DNA of 25,551 nucleotides, from positions 118,844 to 144,394 of the forward strand of contig JAKCWW010000178.1 in assembly GCA_026260175.1 (NCBI GenBank), in the 5' to 3' direction. The notes under the pieces were generated by a model. It made no database searches, was not told where the DNA came from, and worked only from the letters and a program-made list of their open reading frames with translations. How positions within the stretch are numbered: position 1 is the stretch's first letter; each line of letters opens with the position of its first letter. A program made the translations under genes and the position numbers. Below, piece by piece: positions 1 through 9,890 of this stretch. The stretch comes from Reticulitermes lucifugus. Taxonomy: Eukaryota > Arthropoda > Insecta > Blattodea > Rhinotermitidae.

Positions 1-130
1 AAAGCGGCCGGGGCGTGGAGTTGACCACCCACCCCCATCTAGTGCCAGGGTTAAAGAAAGAATGGAACTATACCTCTACTCCCCCTCTGGGCCTTCATGG
101 CCTGTTCTAGGGAGAACTTTACTTTATGAC
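1..130 (+). mobile_element. SINE family A, 3' portion (truncated by window edge)
   Basis: This segment aligns by eye with 25355-25476 at the other end of the window. Both start AAAGCGGC, continue with a GGGCGTG block, a GAC-CACC/CACCCC block and CATCTAGTGC, then AAGAAAG, a CTACTCCCC block and TTTCATGGC or CTTCATGGC, and finish in a run like ACTTTACTTTA. The 5' tRNA-like head must lie before position 1. It is a non-autonomous retroposon with no coding capacity, and such elements depend on a partner LINE for movement. The body resembles a repeat I associate with cockroach and termite genomes; that resemblance is from memory. The 3' boundary is approximate. Confidence 0.7.
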
Positions 131-1950
131 TTCATTCAAAGTGACCCATAAAGCAGAGTATAGGAAACAAAAATAAAAATATCTGGACAAAACTGAGTTC
201 AGGCCAATGATACCGAGTTCTTTTGAAGTCGGTCAAGTTAACTTTGGCTGTTGTACTTGGGGTCACCTGGATGGACAGAAATAAACCAATATGTGGAGTT
301 CGGATTACTTAATTACACCTAAAATACCTTCTGTTTCAAAATCGTTTCGAGAAAGCAAGCGATCTGTCCCCTTGTTTATGCGACCTCTTTTTGTAGCAGG
401 ATCAGTCTGTCATAGAAACGGAGGTGAACTCTTGATATCAGTTTATACTTCATATATTATTTTCTTTTTCATGTGGTTCTTATAGTCTGGAAATTTCAAA
501 TGGAATAGTTTTTCCAATTATGCGATGTAACAGGTTTCCTTTAATATTAGTTAAAATTCTATGTGTGAGTGTAGTTGATGTAGAATATTATTTTCAGTAA
601 TGTTAGTCCTGTGTTGCAAGTATCAAATTCGTGAATTTAATAGGCAGACTTCTAGTTTAATTTACGAGAATCTACCATTATGATAAGGTGGGTGGTACAA
701 TGAACATTAGAAGCATAAAGAAAATTTTACAGCAGCAGACGGATGTAAAGCAGCATATTTGAGTTTGGTCAGGACTGACAAATTTTGTGACGCGGGTAAG
801 AGTCAGTGTTTGCGTCAACAACAGAATTACTGCGGATTATGATATTACAACGTTGGTGCCAGTTATAAATAGCTAAAACACTCTGACAGTTTGTTGATGT
901 TCAGAGCGAGATGATCGGTACTGAGAGATATTCTTTTATTTAATCGCACCTCTAATAATAAACTTTCTAATATGGAAGTTATAAAGGAAGGAGGGCCTTG
1001 TCCTGCGTTCGATAACGCACTGCCATCAAACAACGCGTCAGAGTTTTTATACTGATCTATATAGTGGAAATTTCGGAAATTGAATATGTCATGGCATTGC
1101 GCGTATTTTACCGTGAAGGCACAATGTATAAAATTTACAAATGAAATATTTGTAATAAATATTTTCCACTGGTATAAACTTGCTCGAAATAAGTATACTT
1201 TGCGTGATGTAGTATTATCAACATATTATGTTTTACAGTCGTAAATAATATTAATAATAATAATAATAATAGTAACGTACTTCATGCATATTTTTCACAT
1301 CAGAGAATCGCTAAAATTTCTCTATTCATATGGGAATTTTTGACATGAAAATATTAACAAAACATATTGCTGTATATGACTGTAGCATACAAAAATATTG
1401 TTGGCATATTTTAAAGAAAATGAAATAGTAATTTTTAATTAATTTTCTATTAATCTTATCTTGCTTTCATGATACATTCAATCTGACGTTCTATCAGTAA
1501 AATAATAAGGGTCCTATGAATGCTGATTGGATAACAGGTCTAACTTCAATATCCAGTGCTAAAGCAGTGTGTTTCTGCAATTCAAGCTTTCCTTTTGTCA
1601 ATGACTTTCAATATTTTGCTTTCCAGAGAATTTATTTTGGAATACTTATGTCCCTCAGGCTATATCTGCATTATACGAATCGAATGTAGGAAAACATTTC
1701 ATTTCCTGCTCCTTATTTTTTCCCTTTTTTAGTAAGAACTTCAGGGAAGTTGCAGAACAAAATTGGTCGATCGGAGCTTGCCGGAGGCCATCATAGTTGT
1801 TGCTCTCAATGTGGAGCTACGTTACGCGCTTTCGTCATCAGGTTACCTTTTCACTGCCTCTTTCTGAGAAGTTACTGAAAGCTACACTGAAACTTTCCAA
1901 AGAACCATGTCAGTAGCGCTACCTTCTGTATTCAGTCCTGGGTAACTTGA
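131..1950. other. AT-rich stretch, no gene seen
   Basis: No credible coding sequence is present. The open frame at 291-485 is short and its composition is unremarkable, with a hydrophobic, phenylalanine-rich end. A TATAAATAG sequence lies at 864-872, but no initiator sits at the right distance, so I do not call a promoter. A short AAT microsatellite lies at 1253-1270. Confidence 0.6.
1253..1270. repeat. (AAT)6 microsatellite
   Basis: Six perfect AAT units sit in a wider AT-rich context. No adjacent retroelement end was recognised. Confidence 0.9.
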
Positions 1951-2067
1951 TTAGACAAATGGAGACGACTGTCAATCAGAACTAGAGCTTTGACAGTATT
2001 TATTGTCGATCACGCTTATTGTCAAAGCTATGGTCCTGATTGAAGGTCCTCTATAATATTTGTCTAA
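1951..2067. mobile_element. Small foldback (MITE-like) element, 117 bp
   Basis: The two halves form a long imperfect inverted repeat. TTAGACAAAT at 1951-1960 pairs with ATTTGTCTAA at 2058-2067. TCAATCAG (1972-1979) pairs with CTGATTGA (2036-2043). AGCTTTGACA (1986-1995) pairs with TGTCAAAGCT (2020-2029). The blocks stay in register except for small indels. There is no coding capacity and I could not define a clean target-site duplication. It lies directly before the non-LTR remnant, so a hairpin made by chance is unlikely, but the family is unknown to me. Confidence 0.65.
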
Positions 2068-2089
2068 TTTTGCACATCACAATAGGAGG

Positions 2090-2125
2090 TCGTCGTCGTC
2101 ATCATCATCATCATCATCATCATCA
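2090..2125 (-). repeat. (TCG)3(TCA)9 microsatellite = 3' tail of the adjacent retroelement
   Basis: Three TCG units (2090-2098) are followed by nine perfect TCA units (2099-2125). On the minus strand this reads (TGA)9(CGA)3 and follows immediately after the reading frame at 2126-2332. I therefore interpret it as the 3' simple-repeat tail of a non-LTR retrotransposon rather than as an independent microsatellite. Confidence 0.75.
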
Positions 2126-2332
2126 TACTGTTAATGACTCAATCCTCGTGTCCATTTCGGTCTCAACAGTACAATCCAGAAGTCTCTTCAGGCTTGATGG
2201 ATGTCCTGTCTTCCCTTTGTCTGCTGATTGGTATTTCGTAGGAAGGTTTAAGATTCTGATATTATTATCCGTTTGTCTAAAAATTGAACAGTTTTTGTAT
2301 TTATGTCTTGTTTTTTGCCTTGTTATTATCTG
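2123..2332 (-). pseudogene. C-terminal fragment of a non-LTR retrotransposon ORF (5'-truncated)
   Basis: On the minus strand a frame stays open for 69 codons, from just inside a stop at 2333-2335 to a stop at 2123-2125. It has no start codon of its own, as expected for a 5'-truncated insertion. The translation is basic and hydrophilic, and its last third carries KTGHPSSLKRLLD followed by an acidic/threonine stretch and SLTV-stop. The G-(R/H)-P followed by a basic, leucine and aspartate stretch resembles the tail found after the reverse transcriptase domain in many insect non-LTR elements; this is inference from memory. No RT catalytic motif is present. The stop codon is the first unit of the (TGA)9 tail. 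The plus-strand frame here encodes a polyhistidine run, which is only the microsatellite read in the wrong direction. Confidence 0.5.
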
Positions 2333-2431
2333 TCAAAGTGGGATGTCGTACTCTAAAACAGGGTACCTTGATTTGATTTTCAGATACGGTTATTCTTTTT
2401 TATGCTGTATGTACCGTGCATTTTATCATAA

Positions 2432-2682
2432 TTTTAATTTAAAACCAACCAATGCACAAGATTATTAACAGAGTAAGATGTATTAGTAAGCCCTACGTAC
2501 GTTTCGGCAATCAAGTTGCTAACCTCAGGGGGGCGTGTGTTTATCTGGATGCCATAGATGCTTGTGATTCTTTGATGAACTCCCCCTGAGGATGGCATCT
2601 TGACTGCTGAAACGTATGTAGGGTTTATAAGTACATCTTACTCTGCTAATAATCTTGCGCAGTGGTTGGTTTTAACTTAAAA
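2432..2682. mobile_element. Foldback MITE, 251 bp with 100-bp inverted arms
   Basis: The left arm (2432-2531) and the reverse complement of the right arm (2583-2682) match at about 86 of 100 positions without gaps. Landmarks in both arms are AAACCAACCA, CAAGATTATTA, AGAGTAAGATGT, the CCTACRTACGTTTC block and CCTCAGGGG. The spacer is 51 bp. No protein is encoded, so mobility would need a transposase supplied in trans. The transcript would form a long near-perfect hairpin. A roughly 20-bp direct similarity (GTTATTCTT... at about 2389 and 2686) flanks it loosely; I cannot say that it is a target duplication. Confidence 0.85.
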
Positions 2683-4549
2683 AGCTGTTATTCTTGTTTT
2701 TCCTGTAAAGTAAGAACCACGTCTTACAACCATACAAAGAGGCGGTAAAATTGTTATCCTACCCATTGATGTTTCCACGTTTCTAAAATAGCCTAAAAAT
2801 TTCAAAGCGCTTTTATAAATTTTATGCTGTGAATATATTACGCCATGTTCTCACTCTGTAATGTCTTCGCTGTTGTTACTGGTTTCCAATAAACGGGAAC
2901 ATATTTGCTTTTTGACCCACTATGTAACACAACTATTGAAATATAATAGTGACAACACTGTAGCTGTGTGAACATGATTTTCCTGGTAATATATAGTTGG
3001 AGGGAGTCGCTGTTTTAATTATATAATCCTGCACATTCTATGCATGTTTGTCTGTGAACACTCTATAATGGGTAAACGCGCGGCAGAATGCTTATAGTAT
3101 TTGCCGCTTTGCAGAATTTTAATGACATGTTAAGTATTTGTACTATGTAAAAAAACCGCATTAGGGCTTCACCGTGGGCAACTGGACCCGGTGGTCATTG
3201 TCATCATAGTAAATATTGTTATCGCTAAAACATGTGACCAACAAAATACAAATTAAGATGAGGCGCTTTGAAGTAGTTCACATGCTACTGACAGAGAGAA
3301 TTCAGGAACAGAAATGTATTTTCCTGGAATTCAGGTTTTGTAACAAATTGACTTGATTTTGTATGTCAATATTGCGGAAGAGAAAATAAGAAAGAAGGAA
3401 CAATTTTGAAACGAAATAATATTTATATACTATAACTAACCTTCAGCATTTCTTAGTTTCCTCAGACACACATTTGACATGAAAAGCACATGGTTTATTT
3501 ACATTACTATGTCCCATCTTCTGAGATAAACATAAGTATAAACATACAAGAGCATTTCATTTATTTCGTATGCCTTTTCTGTTTGTGTGTACCGAAGAGT
3601 CCGGGATTGATAGACCTGCAGTCAGAAGCTAATACGATTTCTGCGAAGTCTCAAACATTGTCGATACCTGACGAAGCCCTTCTTCCTCATCAAGCCACTT
3701 TTTGACAGTCCGACAAAGAAAGACATAGAAAAGACGAAGGAGAAAAGGAAAGAAATTTACTTTGAATTCAAGCGTTCTTCAGAAGCATAGAAGCAGAGAG
3801 TTGCGAACCGCGCGCTTCGTTTCCTCAATATAGAGCGGGTCCCTGACTACTGTGCAGCTTCCACTGAAATAATTTGATCAATGGCGCGGAATGAGTCGGA
3901 GGTTGTGGTCGGAGCTCTGATAAAAGTAAAACTCTTATGGAGACAGAAGGAAAAACTCAACGGGGCGAAGAATTGGGAAGCATTACCCTATACAGGACTG
4001 TCTTAGAAGCATCAAATCACCAGTATGCATATGTTCATGGAAAAATACATTATGAATTATTTAGTCCCTTTATAATGTTTTATGTTCATTTACATCTAAT
4101 TATTAAAATGTACGTGATGATATTTAAGACTTTTTTTAAAATACAGGCGACAAACATGGTTCTGTCATCCAGGCGGCAGAATATAGAGGGTAGTTAATAA
4201 GAGGTTTCTGAGAAGATTGTTTCGACCTGAGACAAACAGAGAAAGAGAGAGGGAATACAAGAGAGGAGTACAGGAAATTGACATGAGGATCTTCATAATT
4301 CATGTCTTACGAAATATGTTAAAATGTTAAATCAAGAGAGGATTGTATGGACCGTATGTGTTGAACGTGTGATATATATATATGTACATACAACATTCTG
4401 TTCCATAAGCTGAAATTCGGGGGTTGAGTGAAGGGTGAAAAAAGTTTTAAATAGCTGAGCGACTATCCTTTTTCAAGGAGAAAACTGACCACTAAAATTA
4501 GGTGCTAGGGGGTAATTTTATATGAGATTGGCTGAATAGGGGCACGTAG
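2683..4549. other. Intergenic stretch, no gene seen
   Basis: Open frames at 3490-3705 and 3937-4197 are short, low in complexity in parts and match no family I know. Purine-rich tracts occur around 3715-3760 and 4215-4265. A short AT dinucleotide run lies at about 4372-4384. Slightly higher GC at about 3790-3900 has no recognisable feature. Confidence 0.55.
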
Positions 4550-4995
4550 CACTACACCAGACGTAGATGTAAATCAAAATATAAATTTCTAAATAAGTGA
4601 ATCAATTTAGGAGTAAACGGATGTAAAGTCAACAAAATCGTGAAGAATGTTCTATGAACGGAAACCAAAACAACTGTGAAAATAACCCATAGAAAAATAC
4701 AATGCATACAGAAGAAAACAAGCCTGTAAGGAATGGGATATGCATGTAAACGAAAAGAGGGATATGTATCTGCAAAAATAAGCCTAAAGAGAATAAATAT
4801 GTGTGGAAGTAAAATATATCAAAAGCAGTTGACTGTTTAGTAAATAAAATTAGAAAATTGGGTGTAGAAATAAAACAACAGAAGAAAATTGATATGGAAG
4901 TAAATAAGGAGGCAATTTGCTACTAATGTACACCAAAAGAAGGATAGAAGGGTAAACCTAATCAGAAGAAAATGTCCATAGAAGTAAAACAATCT
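4550..4995. repeat. A-rich, degenerate ~30-bp quasi-periodic tract
   Basis: Variants of a block such as ATGGAAGTAAA or ATAGAAGTAAAACAA, often followed by AGAAGAAAA, recur at irregular steps of about 25-40 bp, for example near 4600, 4700, 4740, 4762, 4798, 4862, 4891 and 4975. The plus strand is strongly enriched in purines and poor in C and T over about 450 bp. I read it as an old, highly diverged minisatellite. A composition artefact remains possible. Confidence 0.4.
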
Positions 4996-6199
4996 TCTCC
5001 TTCATTTATGTGAAACAAAACAGGCCCTTTTTTCAAGCGGTTTTAACTGCACACAATTTAGTTCATTAAATTTTTATCCGTAGCAGCCAGGTTGCAACTT
5101 CCAACACAGCAAATCAACACGTCCTAAGATGTTTCAAACGAACCTAGCTTGAACAGTTGCAATGTGGCTTTCAGTGACCCCTTACTGTGACCGTTAAGCC
5201 ACCCGGAAGGCTGTGTCAATCGAGTGTGACAGTGTGAATCCTGGTGTTAGGTCTGAGATTATTTTGGACATTTCTAAATCCTCTTGTTAGATGACGGGGT
5301 TAATGCTTTTATTAATATTGTTTAAACGAATGAGCCATACCGGCAATATTATTCAACCCAGTAAGGTTTAAAATTTAATTTATAATCAACTATACTATCT
5401 TAAAATTTACCATAGCTATTATTTATATCTCGTTAAATGTATGAATTGTAGATGTGAGTTATTAATATATGTTTCTAGTCACATAGGCAAGGTCAGACAT
5501 ATAGAAAAACAATAAGAACGCTTTTATTGGAAAACACTACAAACGAACTAAACTTCATACCTATACTTACATTACATTAGCTTGAATATATTTGTATTTA
5601 TTCATTAATTTATGATATATGTCAGTAGTTCGGTACTTACAATGTCACGTTTGGTCTATGAATATATACGTAGCAGTCTTTGATATTAAAATGTGCCTAC
5701 ATAGTTTTATATAACCATTATACCTGTGCCAATTTCCTTTTTCTTCTTTATGTAATTTTAGGCATGAGTAAATGTGAATTCATCCATGGACGTCTCGATT
5801 CATTACGATTTAAAACGTAATGCACGTAATTTTGTGGATTTGATTTTCGAGGCAGACGACTTTGAAACCACAGTTTTTTGTCGCTAGTGTGTTCTATGCA
5901 TGCAAGGAAACGAAGAAAAGAAATTTAATTTTGATGTCATGAATTTAAACTTAGGAGTTTGAAAAAATTATTACCTTGTGAAGGAATGCCCGGAAAATTT
6001 AGTACTGAACATGATAGCGATATTTTATTAAGTGAAGTTAATGGACTTAAACAAGGTTACATTACTGATTTGAAAATAAACAAGCCGTTAATAAATTACT
6101 TAATAATAATTTAAAAAACAAAAGAGGAAAACAGTGAATTGTAATGATACTGACTAAAGCGGAGTGTGTAAAAGATCGCAATCATTTTATGTTATTAAT
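4996..6199. other. AT-rich stretch, no gene seen
   Basis: No convincing open frame, tRNA or mobile-element end is visible here. The segment 5070-5250 is less AT-rich and could be an old repeat, but I could not assign it. Confidence 0.5.
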
Positions 6200-6325
6200 A
6201 CCGTGCATTTTTACATCACTTTAACCAACCACTTCATGCTTATTATTCTTTATTATACACTACAATTTACCATAAAACTAGTCCGACATGCTTCGAATCC
6301 CTATTTTTGGGATCATCATCAGCGA
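6200..6325. mobile_element. Partial foldback-type repeat related in layout to the 2432 element
   Basis: It opens with ACCGTGCATTTTT, then TTTAACCAACCAC and TTATTATTCTTTATT, which resembles 2412-2480 (ACCGTGCATTTT, AAAACCAACCA, AAGATTATTA). It then contains CCGACATGCTTCGAATCCC and a TTTTTGGGATCATCATCAG block (about 6283-6322), a small hairpin (ATCCC/GGGAT) with the core seen in the other foldback elements. No matching inverted arm is found downstream, so only one side seems to be present. There is no coding capacity. Confidence 0.45.
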
Positions 6326-7479
6326 CTTGGATTGTGAATTACACAAATTACAAATCAACAATAATGATACATTTTTAAAAGTACAAAAGTTAAAATGTAA
6401 GATATCTCAGTTGTTTTCTGCGTCCATTGTTCATCACTGATTAAAATGATGTATGATATCATAATTATTCTTTTATTTGATCACTTATTTTAAAAATAAA
6501 TTTTTATGGATTTCGACAGAGAAACAGTCGGTTTTAGTCAGTTCTGCTGTAACGCATGTTTGCATTCTTTTGAGACCTTATGTTAGAGAAAATCGCGTAT
6601 TGAAAATAGGGTCAGATAAGAAAACTTTGACCCGTCATCAGAATTTATATCTTCACACTGGTTGCTGAAATCGCCTAACAGCCACCACGTTTGTGCGAAA
6701 TTTCGCGTTATACAAACAGTGTTCACATATTCATCAATCGCGTTATTTCCAATTCGCGTTAATAAAAGACGCGTAATATCAGAATTGGCTGTACTTACAA
6801 ACGATGAGTACATAAGGATTTGGAGGGAAGTTTTGGTGATCAGAGAGGGAATAGAATAATGATGAAAACGGGAGCAGAAAAATAGTGTTTTGCTCTATTG
6901 GACATTACTTTAAATTTGCGATCTCATAAATGGAAATGCGATAAAAATAACAGAAATATTAAGAATAAACAGCACTGTCACAAACGAAAAAAAATGTCTT
7001 CGTACAAGATCATAAGATTACAGAAAGCGGCTATAGTTTTTCCTAATTTTGTATGGAGTGATACAACAGTTGGACACGATTCCGTTATCATTCTCATCAT
7101 GCTCTCTTATGTCAAAATGAAATATAACTTAAAAATGGCTGAATCTCTTTTCTCCAGTTTGAAGGTGGAAATTCTGGTGACCAAAAGAGGTTTTAAGGAG
7201 TACAAGTAAATTATTGTTATCGGATACAAAATAATGTTTTACGGTATCGGAAATATGTAAATTATTTTACATTAAAGATTTGTTGTCTGACTTAGTGCTT
7301 CTGATCATAAAACTAACACATCTTTAAATCACCAACGACGACTTGGAATGCATGAAACTTTGTGCAAAATTTCTTGTATGACCGACCAACCATATAGGAA
7401 AAATCGGCTTCAACCTAAATAATAGCGTACATAGGTATCATGGTAATATAATTCAATATTTTACGTCAAAACACGAACC
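6326..7479. other. Intergenic stretch, no gene seen
   Basis: Short open frames on both strands at 6477-6859 overlap each other, and the frame at 6898-7209 begins at TTG, not ATG. None has recognisable motifs. A perfect 12-bp palindrome GCGAAATTTCGC lies at 6695-6706. I regard the region as non-coding. Confidence 0.55.
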
Positions 7480-7692
7480 TTCCCTTGCTACAACCCCTGT
7501 TTTTATTTCCAAGCTACAACTGCCGTTCGTTTCTACTTCCAAGCCGTCAACTGCTTTCATACTTCCATGCAAAAACTGTCATTCATAATTCCGTGTTACA
7601 ACTGTTGTTAGTATTTCTGTGGTACAACTGCCGTTCGTGTTTCCATGTTACAACTGTCATTCGTATTTACACTTGACAACTTCCATTTATAT
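7480..7692. repeat. Degenerate minisatellite, 26-bp unit, about 8 copies
   Basis: Units begin with TTCCATGTTACAACTG or a variant and end with CATTCGTAT-like sequence. Unit starts at 7537, 7563, 7589, 7615, 7641 and 7667 are each exactly 26 bp apart; the unit at 7507 is 30 bp, and a first poor copy starts at about 7480. The recurring cores are ACAACTG and TTCC. Divergence between units is moderate. Open frames through it are by-products of the repetition. Confidence 0.85.
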
Positions 7693-7731
7693 TTCGAACT
7701 GAGCCCTCTCACAGTACTGTATCAGTTCAAG

Positions 7732-7938
7732 AAATGGTAGTTTAATAGACTGTGACATATTAAGTTTTCATCAAGGTCGTCGTTGCTTTATGCCTACATA
7801 AAATGGTAGTTTAATAGACTGCGACATATTTGGTTTTCATCAAGGTCGTCGTTGCTTTACGCCTACATAAAATGGTAGTTTAATAGACTGCGACATATTT
7901 GGTTTTCATCAAGGTCGTCGTTGCTTTACGCCTACATA
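7732..7938. repeat. Tandem triplication, 3 x 69 bp
   Basis: Copies lie at 7732-7800, 7801-7869 and 7870-7938, each starting AAATGGTAGTTTAATAGACT. Copies 2 and 3 are identical over all 69 positions. Copy 1 differs at four positions (GTGAC versus GCGAC, TTAAG versus TTTGG, TTTAT versus TTTAC). This indicates a recent duplication of the last unit, or homogenisation. The unit is 69 bp (23 codons), but there is no sign that it is coding. Confidence 0.97.
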
Positions 7939-8755
7939 AACCACATCCAAGCTGCAGTGTTTTGTCCATTTTTGTATCCCGTGGCGACTTTCTAACTGAA
8001 CTCGCCAATCAAAACTTTTATCAACGGGGGAGTGTTGACTGTAACGGATCTTCACTCGGGTGCCGTATGGATGGCAGCCTGCTTCAACACAGAAGAAGAA
8101 AAGACACTCAAGTAAAGAGAAGAGTTTTTCTCTTCTTGTAGATATAAGAGATACTTTGGATTATCTAGTGGTGAAAGAGACGGCTTCCTTCCTCGCAGAA
8201 GTTCGGCAAGTCTTCACTTCTGTGTGATTTGATTCTCTCAGAAATCCCTTTCTGCTGTGGTTTTGCGGCCTTTGTAGCTACTTCATTAATGTCAAAAAAC
8301 TAATACATAGTCCCTTGAAACCTGCTAAAGAAAGATTTTTACAAGCGTTCCTGACACAATTCTTCAGTGTCCTTTTACGTTTCCAATTTATATTCAACTA
8401 AGAAAACAAAAAATAAAGTCTTAATTATCCCTCTTGTAATTGCTTTCAAATACGTTTTAGGATAAATGTTTTCAAAGTCACACTTTTTTCCATGTCTTAA
8501 GCTAAACTACGTAACGTAGATAAAGTGTCGATGCTAAAAACCCTGGAATTAATAAGGTCTGAGAAAAAGTACTGTCATTTCAGTATTATTAAAAACTTCT
8601 AGATCCAAATTTAGGCAATTTAATCGTACCGCATAACGTAACGCATTCAAATAGAACACTACAGAAATATTGACAAGAAGTTTGGGAGGAATTTGCGATG
8701 CTTATTTTAACTACTTGATCTGTTCCAGTCAGTAAACAACAGCAGGGTTATCAAA
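7939..8755. other. Intergenic stretch, no gene seen
   Basis: The open frame at 7899-8141 begins inside the 69-bp repeats and shows no known motif. The rest is AT-rich with nothing recognisable. Confidence 0.5.
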
Positions 8756-8974
8756 TCAAGACCCGAGATGGAAGACACCTGCGGGAAATGAGGAAAGCAT
8801 ACTACATATCATATTCGAGGTTTGATATTTTGATAGAGGTGCTGATGATGCCTCAGGTGTTCTGGGTTTGTATGCCGTGTATACTTGTAAAAAGTTCCGA
8901 CGTTTCGAAGGCACTATAATCCTTCGAAACTTACGTAGCCAGTCGACACGGCGTAACAACTCGAGATAGGCCTA
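8756..8974. mobile_element. Probable dispersed repeat with TTTCGAA hairpin core
   Basis: A perfect inverted repeat, GTTTCGAAGG (8902-8911) and CCTTCGAAAC (8921-8930), encloses a 9-bp loop. It follows TTCCGACG and a GCTGATGATGCCTCAGG block at 8840-8856, motifs that also occur in the other foldback elements here. The open frame on the minus strand (8756-8959) has no known domain. I infer a decayed non-autonomous element; its borders are guesses. Confidence 0.4.
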
Positions 8975-9710
8975 CTTGAATCTCAAGCACTTCGATTATA
9001 AAACGCGAAGGCAACTGACCACTTGGGAGACTGTGGTGTAGATGGGAGAACAATATTATACATTCAAGATATATACCTAGAATTCTATGATTCCCTAACA
9101 ATTATTTTAAGATTGCCTCAGATGATGGATGATAAATTCTGTCAACGTAAAGCAAAATACACATACAGTTATAAGATGTTTCAGATTTTTATGACGACAA
9201 AGTAAAGCGTATATCCAGAAATCTTTCAATACATGTGCCCTCTCAGTTCTCGGAGTCGTGTAAATCGGTTTGAGTCCCAAGCTAGACCGACAGCACCTGT
9301 TAGTATGATTTGTTCTTTGTCTATTGGCGCTTGCTACAGACAAACCTGATCTTTGGAAACATCTGCTTAGAAAATTTTTTGCCCTAATTTTATAATTAAA
9401 TTCCTCTAAAAATTGTGTAACATAAACCGTCTGCATACAAACCCAAGACAATCAATTTTATTACGTGTACACTTTCGAGTGCTTGAAAATCTTTTGTTTT
9501 AATGGGGTTGCCGGGGTTTAACAATATATGACGTAAATCAGGAATTTAATATGTATCGCATTTTAGTGAAAGTAGTTTCCAAGTGTGTTGTACTCTGTAT
9601 TCATATGTATGGCGTCTTTGTGTGTTTATTTCAGATTCAAATATGTTGCTTCAATATTAATCACATTGCAGATATTCCGCTTCGAGAGACGAAAGACGTT
9701 TGTCATTGTT
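8975..9710. other. Intergenic stretch with a possible box B-like site
   Basis: No gene is recognised. GGTTTGAGTCCC at 9267-9278 is one base from a pol III box B, but no convincing box A or tRNA fold surrounds it. The 114-codon minus-strand frame at 9107-9451 spans this site and resembles nothing I know. Confidence 0.5.
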
Positions 9711-9890
9711 CGCAATATTTATTCCAGCAACTGCACAACAATAAAAAGACAAAAGCTTAAAATATATGACATTCCTTCTACATGTTTCGGCTTAAAGTGG
9801 CAATCTTCAGGGAAACATTTAGCAGTAATGTCATATATTTATAAATTATTGTCTTTTTATTGCGGTGCAGTTTTTGGAATAAGTATTGTG
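9711..9890. mobile_element. Foldback MITE, 180 bp with ~78-bp inverted arms
   Basis: The left arm (9711-9788) and the reverse complement of the right arm (9812-9890) agree at about 85 percent with one gap. Shared blocks include TTATTCCA, ACTGCAC, CAATAAAAAGACAA, AATATATGACATT and ATGTTTC. The central 23 bp (9789-9811) contain GGCTTAAAGTGGCAATCTTCAG. It encodes no protein. An RNA copy from either strand would fold into a long hairpin, so small RNAs from it are conceivable. The target-site duplication was not resolved. Confidence 0.85.

Noticed and set aside
855..910. TATAAATAG at 864-872 as a promoter
   Set aside because: No initiator lies 25-32 bp downstream and no coding region follows.
2040..2468. 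142-codon plus-strand frame with a polyhistidine stretch
   Set aside because: The frame starts at a TTG, spans a microsatellite, a minus-strand retroelement end and the left arm of a foldback element. It is a by-product of repeats.
6898..7209. 103-codon lysine/asparagine-rich frame
   Set aside because: It starts at TTG, its composition simply reflects AT-rich DNA, and no domain is recognised.
7480..7938. CRISPR array
   Set aside because: The repeats are directly tandem without unique spacers, the 26-bp units are diverged, and the DNA is eukaryotic.
9230..9300. tRNA gene around GGTTTGAGTCCC
   Set aside because: No acceptor stem, D-arm or anticodon arm can be drawn and box A is missing.
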